DNA of 48,587 bases, from the NCBI GenBank assembly GCA_964410665.1, contig CAYPIE010000045.1, positions 1 to 48,587 on the forward strand, given 5' to 3'. The stretch's first letter is position 1, and each line of letters starts with the position of its first letter. Source of the DNA: CAYPIE01 sp964410665 (lineage in GTDB: Bacteria > Planctomycetota > Planctomycetia > Gemmatales > Gemmataceae). Under the pieces are notes generated by a model. The model made no database searches and was not told where the DNA came from. It was given only the letters and a program-made list of their open reading frames with translations. Positions 8,384 to 18,035 of the stretch are shown one piece after another. The translations under genes were made by a program, and so were the position numbers.

Positions 8384-8485
8384 GAAAAGGCAAAAAACCA
8401 TTCCTATACCATCCTAACCGCTGGTCGGTGGCCATGCTTCACCAGGAACGTCGGCCGATCCAGATGTCCGGGGGCGAGGGAGACC

Positions 8486-9409
8486 ATGCAACTGCTTGAC
8501 CTGGCCCGGCTGATGCGGCTGCCCAATGTGTTTACCGCGGTGGCGGATATTCTCTTGGGGACACTGATTACCCGCCAATTGGCCCCCGAACTATTCGCCG
8601 AGTATGGTTGGCTGCCGTTTTTAGGGCTGATGTTGGCCTCGGGGTGTTTATATTGCGCCGGGATGGTCTGGAACGACTATTGCGACTTGGAGCAGGATCG
8701 CCGCGAACGTCCGTTCCGCCCTCTCCCTGCTGGCCGGATCCAACGCTCGACCGCATTGGTCCTAGGCGTCACCTTGCTGGTGGCTGGGGTAGCCGCGGCA
8801 CTACTCGCCAAGCTCCAGACTGAAGTTCCTGGCTGGCAACCGGTTTGGCTGGCTCTCGGGTTGGTGGTCGCCATCCTCCTTTATGATGCTTGGCTCAAGC
8901 GGACCGTTCTGGGACCGCTCAGCATGGGCGCGTGTCGATTTTTTAATGTCCTGCTCGGCCTGAGCTTGCTTGACCCAGACCTGCTGGGCACCGCTACCCG
9001 TTTGCACCTGGCTGGGGTCGTGGGCATCTACATCGTGGGCGTGACTTGGTTTGCTCGTCGCGAAGCCCAGACCAGCGAACGCCGTCAGCTTGGCGGTAGT
9101 GTTGCCGTGATTGCGGCAAGTTTGCTGCTGGCGTTGCTTTTGCCGCTACACCGGTCCGAGGGAACGGTGACACCGGCTTACCCGTTTGTGCTCGTCGGGT
9201 TTGGCTTTCTGATCGGCCGACGCATCGCCGCAGCCGTGCAAAAGCCGACTCCCGATCGGGTACAAGCCGCCGTCAAGCGGATGATACTGGGGTTGATTCT
9301 CTTGGATGCTCTGCTGGCCAGTGTGTTCGTGCCGTTACCCTGGGCGGCCGGCATGATGCTGTTGTTGTTGCCAGGCTGGCTGCTGGGCAAGTGGATCTAT
9401 TCGACTTGA
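8486..9409 (+). CDS. UbiA-family prenyltransferase
   Basis: This 307-residue polytopic membrane protein belongs to the UbiA superfamily. The prenyl-diphosphate/Mg2+ motif NDxxDxxxD is at 63-71 (NDYCDLEQD), followed by RPFRPLPAGR. The second motif region reads YDAWLKRTVLGPLSMGACR, as in the EboC-like branch of the family rather than in UbiA or MenA proper. Seven to nine hydrophobic segments are visible. It transfers a polyprenyl group to an unidentified acceptor in the cytoplasmic membrane. The frame is open far upstream, but the ATG at 8486 has GAGGGAG just before it. It diverges from ribBA and is followed by a 112-bp gap before moxR. Confidence 0.85.
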   Translation: MQLLDLARLMRLPNVFTAVADILLGTLITRQLAPELFAEYGWLPFLGLMLASGCLYCAGMVWNDYCDLEQDRRERPFRPLPAGRIQRSTALVLGVTLLVAGVAAALLAKLQTEVPGWQPVWLALGLVVAILLYDAWLKRTVLGPLSMGACRFFNVLLGLSLLDPDLLGTATRLHLAGVVGIYIVGVTWFARREAQTSERRQLGGSVAVIAASLLLALLLPLHRSEGTVTPAYPFVLVGFGFLIGRRIAAAVQKPTPDRVQAAVKRMILGLILLDALLASVFVPLPWAAGMMLLLLPGWLLGKWIYST

Positions 9410-9521
9410 TCTGGCCTGTGGGGTGGTTTCCCGATTTTCCCCGCGACACGTTTAGATCGGGCTGCTAGCATCAACAACATACATTGAGCCTACCACGCGG
9501 CTTACTGCTTCGAGAGCCACC

Positions 9522-10538
9522 ATGAGCGAGTCTTCCATTGCCGCCTCCGACCAGCCCTTGCTCGCGCTGATGCGCGATGCTCATCAGCGGCTCCGTCAGG
9601 AGATCGGCAAGGTCATCATCGGCCAGGAAGAGGTGGTCGATCAACTGCTCATGGCCATTTTCTGCCGCAGCCACGCCCTCCTGGTGGGCGTGCCTGGTCT
9701 GGCCAAGACCCTGATGGTGAGCACCCTGGCCCAAGCGTTGCATCTCAGCTTCAAACGCATCCAATTCACCCCGGATTTGATGCCTTCGGACATCACCGGC
9801 ACCGAGGTGATTCAGGACGATCCCGCCACGAAACTGCGGATGTTCAAGTTTCTCAAGGGGCCGATCTTCGCCAACATCATCCTGGCCGATGAGATCAACC
9901 GGACGCCGCCGAAAACGCAGGCTGCCTTGCTTGAAGCAATGCAGGAACGCAAGATCTCAATCGGTGGCGAGGACCACCGACTGCCTGTGCCATTTTTTGT
10001 CCTGGCGACGCAGAATCCCATCGAACAGGAGGGGACCTATCCCTTGCCCGAGGCTCAGCTCGATCGCTTCTTGTTCCTGATTCGCGTCGATTACCCTACC
10101 GCAGCGGAGGAAGATCGCATCATGCGGCTGGCTACGGCCGATGCGTTTGACTTGGTCCAAGCCGTGCTCACGGCCGATGAGATCCTGCAGGTCCAACAGG
10201 TGGTTCGTCGCATTCCGGTCTCCGATGCCGTGTTTGACTTCGCCAAGGCGATTACCCGGATGTCGCGTCCAGGAACCCCCGAAGCGGCTAGCTTCGCCAA
10301 CGAGCTGCTGACCTGGGGGGCGGGGCCCCGGGCTAGCATGAACCTGATTCTTGCAGCCAAGGCCCACGCGGTTTTGGCCGGGGCCAACCATGTGGCCCGT
10401 GAGGATGTCATGGCTGTGGCCGCGCCGGTGTTGCGGCACCGCCTGATTCTGAACTTCACGGCGCAGAGTGAGGGGGTCACGGTGGAAAACATCATTGAGC
10501 AACTGATCCAGACTGCCCGTCAGGCGATCGCCGCCTGA
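9522..10538 (+). CDS. MoxR-type AAA+ ATPase
   Basis: The 338-residue protein is a MoxR-family AAA+ ATPase, with Walker A GVPGLAKT at 56-63, Walker B ending LADE at 121-124, the ITGTEVI segment, and a sensor region (LATQNPIEQEGTYPLPEAQLDRF). MoxR proteins act as chaperone-like remodelers for vWA-domain partners encoded next to them. Here the partners are the DUF58 and vWA proteins that follow. It is first in a six-gene operon. The 112 bp before it (9410-9521) contain no other gene; a TAGATC sequence at 9453 could be part of a promoter but has no convincing -35. Confidence 0.93.
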   Translation: MSESSIAASDQPLLALMRDAHQRLRQEIGKVIIGQEEVVDQLLMAIFCRSHALLVGVPGLAKTLMVSTLAQALHLSFKRIQFTPDLMPSDITGTEVIQDDPATKLRMFKFLKGPIFANIILADEINRTPPKTQAALLEAMQERKISIGGEDHRLPVPFFVLATQNPIEQEGTYPLPEAQLDRFLFLIRVDYPTAAEEDRIMRLATADAFDLVQAVLTADEILQVQQVVRRIPVSDAVFDFAKAITRMSRPGTPEAASFANELLTWGAGPRASMNLILAAKAHAVLAGANHVAREDVMAVAAPVLRHRLILNFTAQSEGVTVENIIEQLIQTARQAIAA

Positions 10539-10587
10539 TCCTGCCTTGTCCCTGCCCCATCGGCTTGGGTGGGGTGACGAGATCGAG

Positions 10588-11484
10588 ATGGCCATGCCGA
10601 CCTATCTACAACCCGCGATCCTGTCCCGGGCAGAAGCCCTGGGGCTCAAGGCCCGGCTGATCGTCGAGGGGTTGCGTGTTGGCGAACACAAAAGCCCGTT
10701 TCGCGGCTTCTCGGTCGAATTCGTGCAGCACCGCGAATATGTCCCCGGCGATGACATCCGCCATATCGACTGGAAGAGCTACGGCCGCTCCGAACGCTAC
10801 ACCATCAAGCAGTACGAACAGGAAACCAACCTGATCGGCCATGTGCTGCTTGATGCCAGCGGTTCGATGCTCTACGGCAGTGGGGAGGCCAACAAACTGG
10901 AGTATGCCAAGCTACTCGCCGCCTCACTGGCCTATCTGATTGTGCGGCAGGGGGACAGCATCAGCTTGCGGATCTTCGATGAGCAGTCTCGGGAGTATCT
11001 GCCACCCAGTAGCCAGATGGGCCAGTTGCACAAGGTGGTGCATCTATTGGAGAAAACCGAACCCGCACACACCACGCAGCTGGGCCAGCAGCTGCGTAGC
11101 GCGGCGGAACAGCTGCGCCGCCGCGGACTGGTCTTTTTGCTCTCGGATTGTTTGGTCGAGCTCGAGGAGTTGCTCGAGGGGCTGCGTCAGTTACGCTTCC
11201 AGGGCCACGAGGTGGCGGTCTTCCACATTCTGCATCGCGACGAGATCGACTTTCCCTTGGATGGCAACCTGCGCTTTGACGGGCTGGAGATTCCTGAACA
11301 GTTAAAGACCCGGCCGCACCGCATTCGCCCTGCTTACCAACGGATCGTTCAGGACTATCTAGCCCAGGTGCAGCAAGGCTGCCGGGGCTATGGCTGTGAC
11401 TACGTGCAGCTGGATACTACGCGGCCGTTGGCGATCGCCTTGGCGGAGTACTTGGTGCAACGGCTGAGGTTGACCGGTCGATGA
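10588..11484 (+). CDS. DUF58 vWA-like protein
   Basis: The DUF58 family signature runs from RGFSVEFVQHREY through PGDDIRHIDWK (residues about 39-63), followed by a vWA-type MIDAS motif DASGSM at 89-94. DUF58 proteins accompany MoxR ATPases and are thought to be their substrates or adaptors. The frame opens at 10546; the ATG at 10588 or at 10594 is preferred (298 or 296 residues), 50-56 bp after the moxR stop. The protein is soluble and cytoplasmic as far as can be seen. It ends 7 bp before the BatA-like gene. Confidence 0.88.
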   Translation: MAMPTYLQPAILSRAEALGLKARLIVEGLRVGEHKSPFRGFSVEFVQHREYVPGDDIRHIDWKSYGRSERYTIKQYEQETNLIGHVLLDASGSMLYGSGEANKLEYAKLLAASLAYLIVRQGDSISLRIFDEQSREYLPPSSQMGQLHKVVHLLEKTEPAHTTQLGQQLRSAAEQLRRRGLVFLLSDCLVELEELLEGLRQLRFQGHEVAVFHILHRDEIDFPLDGNLRFDGLEIPEQLKTRPHRIRPAYQRIVQDYLAQVQQGCRGYGCDYVQLDTTRPLAIALAEYLVQRLRLTGR

Positions 11485-11491
11485 GGAAGCG

Positions 11492-13693
11492 ATGACGTTT
11501 CTGGCACCCTGGATGCTGGCAGGCGCTGCCGCGGTAGGTATTCCGCTGGCGCTCCACTTCCTTTATCGCGCTCGCTACAAACCCCAGCCCTGGGGGGCGA
11601 TGAAGTTCCTGAGATTGAGTATCGAGCAGACCGCACGACGGCTAAAGTTCCAGGAATGGATTCTGCTCCTGTTGCGTTGCCTGGTGTTGCTTCTCTTGGC
11701 CTTTGCGCTGGCACGGCCGGCTGCATCCAGTCTCCAGGGGGTTGGTCAGGGGGATCCGGTCAATGCCGTCTTTCTGATGGATGTCTCGTACAGCATGGCG
11801 GCCCGCGACGGCACATCGACGCGACTCGACCGGGCCAAGGCCGCTGCCAGGCGCGTCCTCGATCAGCTGCCGTCAGGGTCCACGGTTCGGATCATACCGT
11901 TTGCCGGTGACTGGGTTGGCGAACCCGGTCCGGAGTCGCCTGGAAACTTTGATCAGGCACGCCTGGTCCTCGACCGGTTACAACTCACCGGGCTGGCCAC
12001 CGATTATGAGCCTGCCCTGGCAGCTGCCCAAGCCGCCTTGCAGCTTGGCAGCTTACCCAGCCAGGAGGTTTATCTGTTTAGCGACCTCCAGCGTCTGGGC
12101 TTTGATCAGCAAGCGGCGGGGGTGAAGGCCAGGGCTCGGGCGATCCATCAGCAAGCCGGGCTCTATCTCGTGCGGTGTGGCCGGCATCGACTGCAAAATG
12201 TGGCAATCGTCGATTTGTTGGCCCAGGGTGGTATCCCACATACCCAGAGTCGTGCTTCCTTTACTGCCTTGGTCCGCAATTCTGGTACCGAAGCGGTGCG
12301 CAATTTGACCGTGTCACTGGAACTGGCCAACCGGGTCTTTGCCAAAGAATCGCGGCCCATTGCCGAGCTGGGACCTGGCCAGACCACCCCTGTCACGCTG
12401 AGTGTCCTCCTCGAAGAGCCTGGCCGCCAGGTGCTCACCGCCAGTGTGCAAAACGACGATCTGGAAACAGACAATCGCCTGCAACGGGTGATCGATGTCC
12501 GTGAGCAAGTCCGTGTGTTGGTGGTCGATGGCTCGGAGCCGACGCCGCGACCGGAGCAGGAAGCGAGCTTCTATCTGCTGCACGCACTACGGCCGGTGTC
12601 GCCCGCGGCGTGGTTGGATTACCATATCCAGCCGCGCCGGGTGACACCCCAGGGGGCGCTCCCAGCGCTATTGGCCGACAAGGATGTCTGCATTCTGGTC
12701 GATGTCCCGCTGAGCGATCCGCCTACCGGGTTACGGCAAGACTTTATCGACCGGCTGATCCGCTTTGTTCAAGACGGCAAGGGGCTGTGGATCATTGGAG
12801 GACCGCAGGTTAAGCCAGCGGACTACAATGCGATGCTTGGCTCGGGGGTGGCCACCCCCCTATTGCCAGCCGATTTGGCTCAAGCGGTGACCGCACCGGT
12901 GGATCGCCCGTTTCATCCGGCGGTGGAGTCGATTCCTACCGGGAGCTACCTGGCCGGCTTTCAACGCGGTCAGCTACAGCAGATCAATGACGTGGAGGTA
13001 TTCCAAAGCCTTCGTCTGGTCGATCTCCCGACTGAGGCCAGGGTGCTGTTACGCTTTGCCAGTGGCGATCCGATGTTGCTGTCGCGACCGGTTGGGGCGG
13101 GAGAAGTCCTACTCTTGACCACCAATCTAGATCCTCGCTGGACCGACTGGCCGGTGTTTCGCACGAGTTATTTGCCCTTCGTGCATGCCAGTCTAGCCCA
13201 CCTAACTCAGGGTTCGGTTCATGCGGCCAATCGCACGGCTGGGGAGTCGCTCGCTTGGTATCCTCCGGACCTTACCCAGACCTACCAGCTGGTTCGACCC
13301 GATGGGCAGACCATCGTGCTGGGCCGTCCAGACGGCCGCAACGTCGATGCACGCCTGGCCCTCACCACACGGGCCACCGAGTTGCCTGGGATCTACCGCA
13401 TGGTTGCGATGCAGCCTCCGAGGGAGAGCGAATCTCCACGGCCGGATTCAACGGCCTTGTTCGCCCTCTGCCCGGACCTGCGCGAGAGTGAGCAGCTGGA
13501 TGCGTTTACCTCGGAGCAGATTGATGGCTTGCTGGGATTTTCCCCGGTGCAATTGTCGGCGGGATCGGACTTCGCCGCGGTGGTAGGGAGCCAGCGTTGG
13601 CGTCAAGAATGGACGATGTGGTTTTTGCTGGGATTATTTGGCCTGTTATGTGGCGAAACCCTTTGGGCCTGGAAGTGTGGGCGACCCCTTTGA
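11492..13693 (+). CDS. BatA-like membrane-anchored vWA protein
   Basis: The 733-residue protein starts with the BatA/aerotolerance N-terminal domain: a hydrophobic segment at about 5-25, a basic amphipathic stretch, and a second hydrophobic segment at about 56-72. A vWA domain follows, with MIDAS DVSYSM near residue 93, then immunoglobulin-like or CARDB-like beta domains and a degenerate amidotransferase-like region (YLLHALRPVSP...). A last membrane helix lies near the C-terminus (WFLLGLFGLLCGETLW). It is probably an inner-membrane protein with a large domain outside the cytoplasm, working with the MoxR ATPase. Domain limits are approximate. Confidence 0.8.
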   Translation: MTFLAPWMLAGAAAVGIPLALHFLYRARYKPQPWGAMKFLRLSIEQTARRLKFQEWILLLLRCLVLLLLAFALARPAASSLQGVGQGDPVNAVFLMDVSYSMAARDGTSTRLDRAKAAARRVLDQLPSGSTVRIIPFAGDWVGEPGPESPGNFDQARLVLDRLQLTGLATDYEPALAAAQAALQLGSLPSQEVYLFSDLQRLGFDQQAAGVKARARAIHQQAGLYLVRCGRHRLQNVAIVDLLAQGGIPHTQSRASFTALVRNSGTEAVRNLTVSLELANRVFAKESRPIAELGPGQTTPVTLSVLLEEPGRQVLTASVQNDDLETDNRLQRVIDVREQVRVLVVDGSEPTPRPEQEASFYLLHALRPVSPAAWLDYHIQPRRVTPQGALPALLADKDVCILVDVPLSDPPTGLRQDFIDRLIRFVQDGKGLWIIGGPQVKPADYNAMLGSGVATPLLPADLAQAVTAPVDRPFHPAVESIPTGSYLAGFQRGQLQQINDVEVFQSLRLVDLPTEARVLLRFASGDPMLLSRPVGAGEVLLLTTNLDPRWTDWPVFRTSYLPFVHASLAHLTQGSVHAANRTAGESLAWYPPDLTQTYQLVRPDGQTIVLGRPDGRNVDARLALTTRATELPGIYRMVAMQPPRESESPRPDSTALFALCPDLRESEQLDAFTSEQIDGLLGFSPVQLSAGSDFAAVVGSQRWRQEWTMWFLLGLFGLLCGETLWAWKCGRPL

Positions 13694-13715
13694 GCCAAGG
13701 AGATCGGCCATCTTG

Positions 13716-16094
13716 ATGTGTCTGCCACCTTTGACAACGGCTTCCTTGCTTGCCGAGATCACCTTCCGGGGCGTGTTGCCACGCGTTCTGGTGCTGGGGA
13801 TGGTCCTCTTCGCGGTCGCGAGCGCGGTCTGGTTCTACCTTCGTGAGTCGGTGGCGATCGCACCACTCCGCCGTGCCATGTTGATCGGTCTACGTGGGCT
13901 GGGCTTCGGGGTGCTGGGCTTTTTGCTGCTACGGCCGGTCTGGATTACCGAGGTTACGCAGGAACGCCCTCGGCCAGTGGTCTTACTTCTGGATAACTCC
14001 CAAAGCATGACGCTGCGCGACCCCCGTCCCGAACGGGTCGATCACTTCCGGGCGGCCATCGCTTATGACCAGCATGATCCCGCCCAGCCGATTCCAGAAC
14101 CACCGACTTCCAGCAGTGTCATGGAGGGAGTGCCCGAGCAGCCACGTCGTGGTGATTTGCTCCGGGCTGTGCTGGCCAACCCGCGGTTGAACCTCCAAAA
14201 GCGACTCGAACAGATTGGGCCGTTGCAGACCTACCTGTTTGGTCTTAAGCTTCGTGCCGCCGGGGCGATCGAGGAGACGCTCACCTGGTCTGATCCCGCC
14301 ACCGCTCTTTACGATGCCGTCGCCGAGTTGAGCCAACGCGAGATCAACCAACGGCCCGCGGCCATCGTGCTCGCCACGGACGGATTGGACAATGCCAGCC
14401 AAGGGGACTGGTTGCGACTGGCACAAACCTGTGTCGACCGTGACGTTCCTTTATACGTCTATGGTATCGGCAATGCTCGATACGGAGCGGTAGAGCTGCG
14501 GGAGGTACGTATCCCCGAGACCTTGTTTGTCGATGATGAGGTAGCGGTACCCGTTCGCTGGCGGATCACCGGTATCCCGCAGAGCCAAGTCGAACTCCAC
14601 CTTGAACTCGACGGTGAGCTGGTCGGTAAGCCCAAAACCGTCACCGCCCGGCCGGGCGAAGACTACCGGGATACTCTGACCTTCACCCCCACGCCATCTC
14701 AAGTGCAGTTTCGTACGCAGGAGCTTCGTGTGGTTGCTCGACTGTTGGACGCGACCGCCCCACGGCAAGATCAGCAGTCGCGTTGGGTCAGCATCACCGA
14801 CCGCAAGATCCGGGTACTGGTGGTCGAGGATCGACCGCGCTGGGACTACAAGTTTCTGCAGCGTGCCATGCTTCGCGACCGCCGGGTGGAGGCGGATTTT
14901 TACCTGATGAAGGGGGACTCTCGGGTGCTCCAATCGGGCCCACCTTTCTTGGCCGCGCTGCCACCGACTCGAGGAGACTTATTTCGCTACGACTTAGTCA
15001 TCCTCGGCGATGTCGCAGCCCGAGATCTTGGGCCCGAGCGGCAGCAATGGATCCGCGATCTGGTCGCCGATGGCCGCGGCTTGGTGATTTTGGCGGGAGC
15101 GAAGCACGCTCCCGCCACCTGGGAGGATACCCCGCTTGAGGAACTGGTCCCCATCGACTTCGCAGAAATCCGTTTCCCAATCGATTCGGGCGAACCAAGT
15201 GAAGAGTATCAGCCACAACTAACCTCGTTCGGTCGTCGCAGTCCATTTTTGCAGCTTGCCGATGTGGCTCAGGAGAATTCCACCACCTGGGAAGCATTGC
15301 CCGGTTGGTACTGGTACTATCCCGCACGCAAGCTTCGGCCGGGGGCGGTGGCGCTGCTGGAGCATCCAACGCAGCAGACGGAAGTCGATACCCCGATGCC
15401 GCTATTAGCCACCCAGTTCTTTGGTCGTGGCCGCGTTTTGTATTTAGCCAGTGATGAAACCTGGCGCTGGCGCTACAACCGCCAGGAAGCGGTGTTTAGC
15501 CGCTTCTGGGGCCAGGTGGTCTATGCCCTAGGGTTTTCCGGAATCCGAGGCAATCAGCGGACGCAACTCACCTTGGCTGAACGCGAACACATCCTGGGCC
15601 AGACGGGTCGGGTGTATGCGCGACTGTTTGATGCCGACTTTCGTCCGCTCAAACGCCCCAAGGTGACGGCACGGCTGGAGTGGCTTGATGCGCCTCCCGA
15701 TGTTCGCCGTGATCAGACGATTACGCTCGAACCGGTCCCGGAAACCGAAGGCGAGTACACCCAGGAACTCCCTCATGACCGGCTGGGTCGTTTTCTCCTC
15801 CAGCTGGATATCGGCGAATCCACCCGCCTCGAGTATCGCGTCACCCTGCCTGCGAACGATGAGCGTACGCCCGCAGGGTTAGCCGAGGATGACATGCGTC
15901 GGCTTGCGGAACAGACCGGTGGAGCTTTTTACCGTGAAGAGGACTTGGATCAGCTCCCCAAACAACTGTCCGCCAAGCAATCCACGGTTCGCGAGCGGCG
16001 TGAGATCCTGCTCTGGAATAAGTGGATGTTGCTACTGGTGATTGGCTTACTCAGTGCCGAATGGGGCCTGCGGAAGGTGACTAACTTGAGCTGA
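13716..16094 (+). CDS. vWA and glutamine-amidotransferase-like membrane protein
   Basis: This protein of about 793 residues has two N-terminal membrane helices, a vWA-like domain (DNSQSM MIDAS), a beta-rich middle, and a class I amidotransferase-like fold (YDLVILGDVAARDLG, GRGLVILAG) that lacks an obvious catalytic Cys-His-Glu triad. A C-terminal helix ends in WGLRKV. Start: the frame opens at 13638 inside the previous gene. The ribosome binding site AAGGAG at 13697-13702 points to the TTG/ATG pair at 13713/13716. It is co-transcribed with the BatA-like gene. Its role is unknown beyond membership of MoxR-vWA operons. Confidence 0.78.
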   Translation: MCLPPLTTASLLAEITFRGVLPRVLVLGMVLFAVASAVWFYLRESVAIAPLRRAMLIGLRGLGFGVLGFLLLRPVWITEVTQERPRPVVLLLDNSQSMTLRDPRPERVDHFRAAIAYDQHDPAQPIPEPPTSSSVMEGVPEQPRRGDLLRAVLANPRLNLQKRLEQIGPLQTYLFGLKLRAAGAIEETLTWSDPATALYDAVAELSQREINQRPAAIVLATDGLDNASQGDWLRLAQTCVDRDVPLYVYGIGNARYGAVELREVRIPETLFVDDEVAVPVRWRITGIPQSQVELHLELDGELVGKPKTVTARPGEDYRDTLTFTPTPSQVQFRTQELRVVARLLDATAPRQDQQSRWVSITDRKIRVLVVEDRPRWDYKFLQRAMLRDRRVEADFYLMKGDSRVLQSGPPFLAALPPTRGDLFRYDLVILGDVAARDLGPERQQWIRDLVADGRGLVILAGAKHAPATWEDTPLEELVPIDFAEIRFPIDSGEPSEEYQPQLTSFGRRSPFLQLADVAQENSTTWEALPGWYWYYPARKLRPGAVALLEHPTQQTEVDTPMPLLATQFFGRGRVLYLASDETWRWRYNRQEAVFSRFWGQVVYALGFSGIRGNQRTQLTLAEREHILGQTGRVYARLFDADFRPLKRPKVTARLEWLDAPPDVRRDQTITLEPVPETEGEYTQELPHDRLGRFLLQLDIGESTRLEYRVTLPANDERTPAGLAEDDMRRLAEQTGGAFYREEDLDQLPKQLSAKQSTVRERREILLWNKWMLLLVIGLLSAEWGLRKVTNLS

Positions 16095-16130
16095 GGTCAG
16101 CGCCCTGGGATGACCCAACAAGGAAAGGCT

Positions 16131-18005
16131 ATGGTTCCTGCCAGTATCACCCACCAGCTACGCCAGCTTCAGGTTCGGGAGTGTTTGCTGACACTCACTT
16201 GGGGCCTGGCCTGTTGCCTGGCGGTTGCATTGGTGTTGCTCATGCTGGGCGGACTGGTCGACTTGTGGCTGGACCGTACCGCAGCCACACCCCGCTGGGT
16301 ACGCTGGACCATGCTCGCCCTGCAAGGGATGGTGAACCTGGGGGCGATCTATCTGTTGCTGCTCCGACCGTTGAGTCGGTTGCCGAGCCTGGAACGTCTG
16401 GCGAACCGGGTCGAAGCCCGTGAACCCGCTTATCGGCACCGCCTGGTCACCGCCATACAACTCAACCGCCCTGGGGTACAGACCACCGGGGTGTCCACAG
16501 CCCTGCTCGCGGAACTCACCGACCAGGCCGAGGCACTGACCCTAGAGCGGCAATTCACCCGATACGCGGACCACCGCCGACTGTATTGGGCGGCCTGGAC
16601 GGTGGGCCCACCACTTCTGCTTGCCCTGTCGGCCCTGGTGATTTGGCCCGAGTTAACGACCACCTTACTCGCCCGCCAATTCTTGGCCGACCGTGAGATT
16701 CCGCGGTCCATCCTGCTGATCGACCAGACCCCTTACCGCTGGCCGAGTGGCTCGGAGGTGATCTTGGAGTATCAGGTGATCGACCGCACGGGCACCCTGC
16801 GGCCTGAATTGCAGGGACAGGTCGAGGTAACCCCCAAGGATGGGATCGCCGATCGCTATCCGCTGGCCTTTACCCGTCTGGTGCCCGGGACGACCGACCG
16901 AGCGATTTATCAGGTACGCGTCCCCCCCTCGACCGTCGACTTTACCTATCGGGCCCGGCTAGGTGATGGACGGACGCGGGCACCCGGCCAGGTCGTGTTC
17001 GAGCCCCGCCCGGCAGTTGTCCGGCTCGATGCCTGGGTGCAACTCCCGGATTATGTCGGCCGCCGTCCCGACGGGCAGCGTTACGAACGACCGCAAACCC
17101 AGGGCGAGATCCTGGCGCCCCCCGATGCCTCCGCTCGGGTGCAGATCGGTACCCAGAAACCGATCCGTGCGGCCCAACTGCAGCTGTTGCGACGAGAACC
17201 AGGGACCGGTCTCGAGACAGCATTTGCTCCCGCTATGCCAATGAATCTGCTTTCCGCCACCCAGGCCGAGGTCTCCTTCGAGTTGGCACCGGAGATGTCG
17301 GCGTACCGCGTTGTCGTCGAAGACGAGTACGGCTTTCGCAACGCCTACCCACCTCGTCGCGGCATTGCACTGCAGGAAGACCGTCTGCCCATCGTCAACC
17401 TGCTCCCAGAACGGTTTGCCGGGTTGGCTGATCGGGGTGAGGAATCGATTGTCGATGGGCTGCCTATTCCCGTCGGGCAACCGATTCGGATCGGCTGGTC
17501 TGCCCGTTCTCCCATGGCCGTCGCGTCGGCCCGACTGGCCTATCGCATCAACGAAGGGCCCTGGCGATATCTACCGCTGGAACGGACGTCTGCTCCCCCG
17601 GAGGCGGGGCCATTTGACCTGGAACGAGGGCAGTTTGTCGGGAACCCCTCGGATGCCCAGGTTGAGTTTTTTCCGGTGCCCTCGGCCGAACCGATGCTAC
17701 TGCCGGGGGATCTCGAGGCCGGAGGCCACTTTGCCTTCCAAACCCGAGAGGTGCTCAAGTCGTTGCCCGAGGGCGACATTGCGAAGCTTGCCGTTGGCGA
17801 CCGGGTTGAATACCAGATCGAGGTGTTCGACAAGAAATCCCGTTTGCCCGGCGTGCGCCGCGAGCCGGGGCGTTCGGAAATCCGCCGCAAAGAAATTGTT
17901 GCCCCCGAGCAACTGGTCGAGTGGATTGGCCGGGTGTTGGAGAGTGAATCGCGTTTACGCCGTCTGAAAGAGCGTCAACAGGGTGTGTTTGACCAACGCG
18001 ACTGA
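16131..18005 (+). CDS. DUF4175-like membrane protein
   Basis: This 624-residue protein has two or three N-terminal membrane helices (about 20-45, 55-80 and 150-175) and a long, presumably periplasmic, beta-rich region. The C-terminus is charged, RLKERQQGVFDQRD. It resembles the uncharacterised DUF4175-type proteins that accompany MoxR/vWA genes and large coiled-coil proteins. The ATG at 16131 is chosen over 16110 because AAGGA lies 6 nt before it. It ends 30 bp before the coiled-coil gene. No enzymatic motif was recognised. Confidence 0.65.
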   Translation: MVPASITHQLRQLQVRECLLTLTWGLACCLAVALVLLMLGGLVDLWLDRTAATPRWVRWTMLALQGMVNLGAIYLLLLRPLSRLPSLERLANRVEAREPAYRHRLVTAIQLNRPGVQTTGVSTALLAELTDQAEALTLERQFTRYADHRRLYWAAWTVGPPLLLALSALVIWPELTTTLLARQFLADREIPRSILLIDQTPYRWPSGSEVILEYQVIDRTGTLRPELQGQVEVTPKDGIADRYPLAFTRLVPGTTDRAIYQVRVPPSTVDFTYRARLGDGRTRAPGQVVFEPRPAVVRLDAWVQLPDYVGRRPDGQRYERPQTQGEILAPPDASARVQIGTQKPIRAAQLQLLRREPGTGLETAFAPAMPMNLLSATQAEVSFELAPEMSAYRVVVEDEYGFRNAYPPRRGIALQEDRLPIVNLLPERFAGLADRGEESIVDGLPIPVGQPIRIGWSARSPMAVASARLAYRINEGPWRYLPLERTSAPPEAGPFDLERGQFVGNPSDAQVEFFPVPSAEPMLLPGDLEAGGHFAFQTREVLKSLPEGDIAKLAVGDRVEYQIEVFDKKSRLPGVRREPGRSEIRRKEIVAPEQLVEWIGRVLESESRLRRLKERQQGVFDQRD

Positions 18006-18035
18006 GCCGAGTGAGCTGCGATAAGGAGCTGATCA

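Noticed and set aside
8309..8485. FMN riboswitch upstream of ribBA
   Set aside because: None of the conserved RFN-element segments was found in this 177-bp region on the minus strand.
7379..8485. Long N-terminal extension of the UbiA-type protein
   Set aside because: The upstream part of the frame runs antisense through ribBA and has no prenyltransferase similarity. A good ribosome binding site precedes the ATG at 8486.
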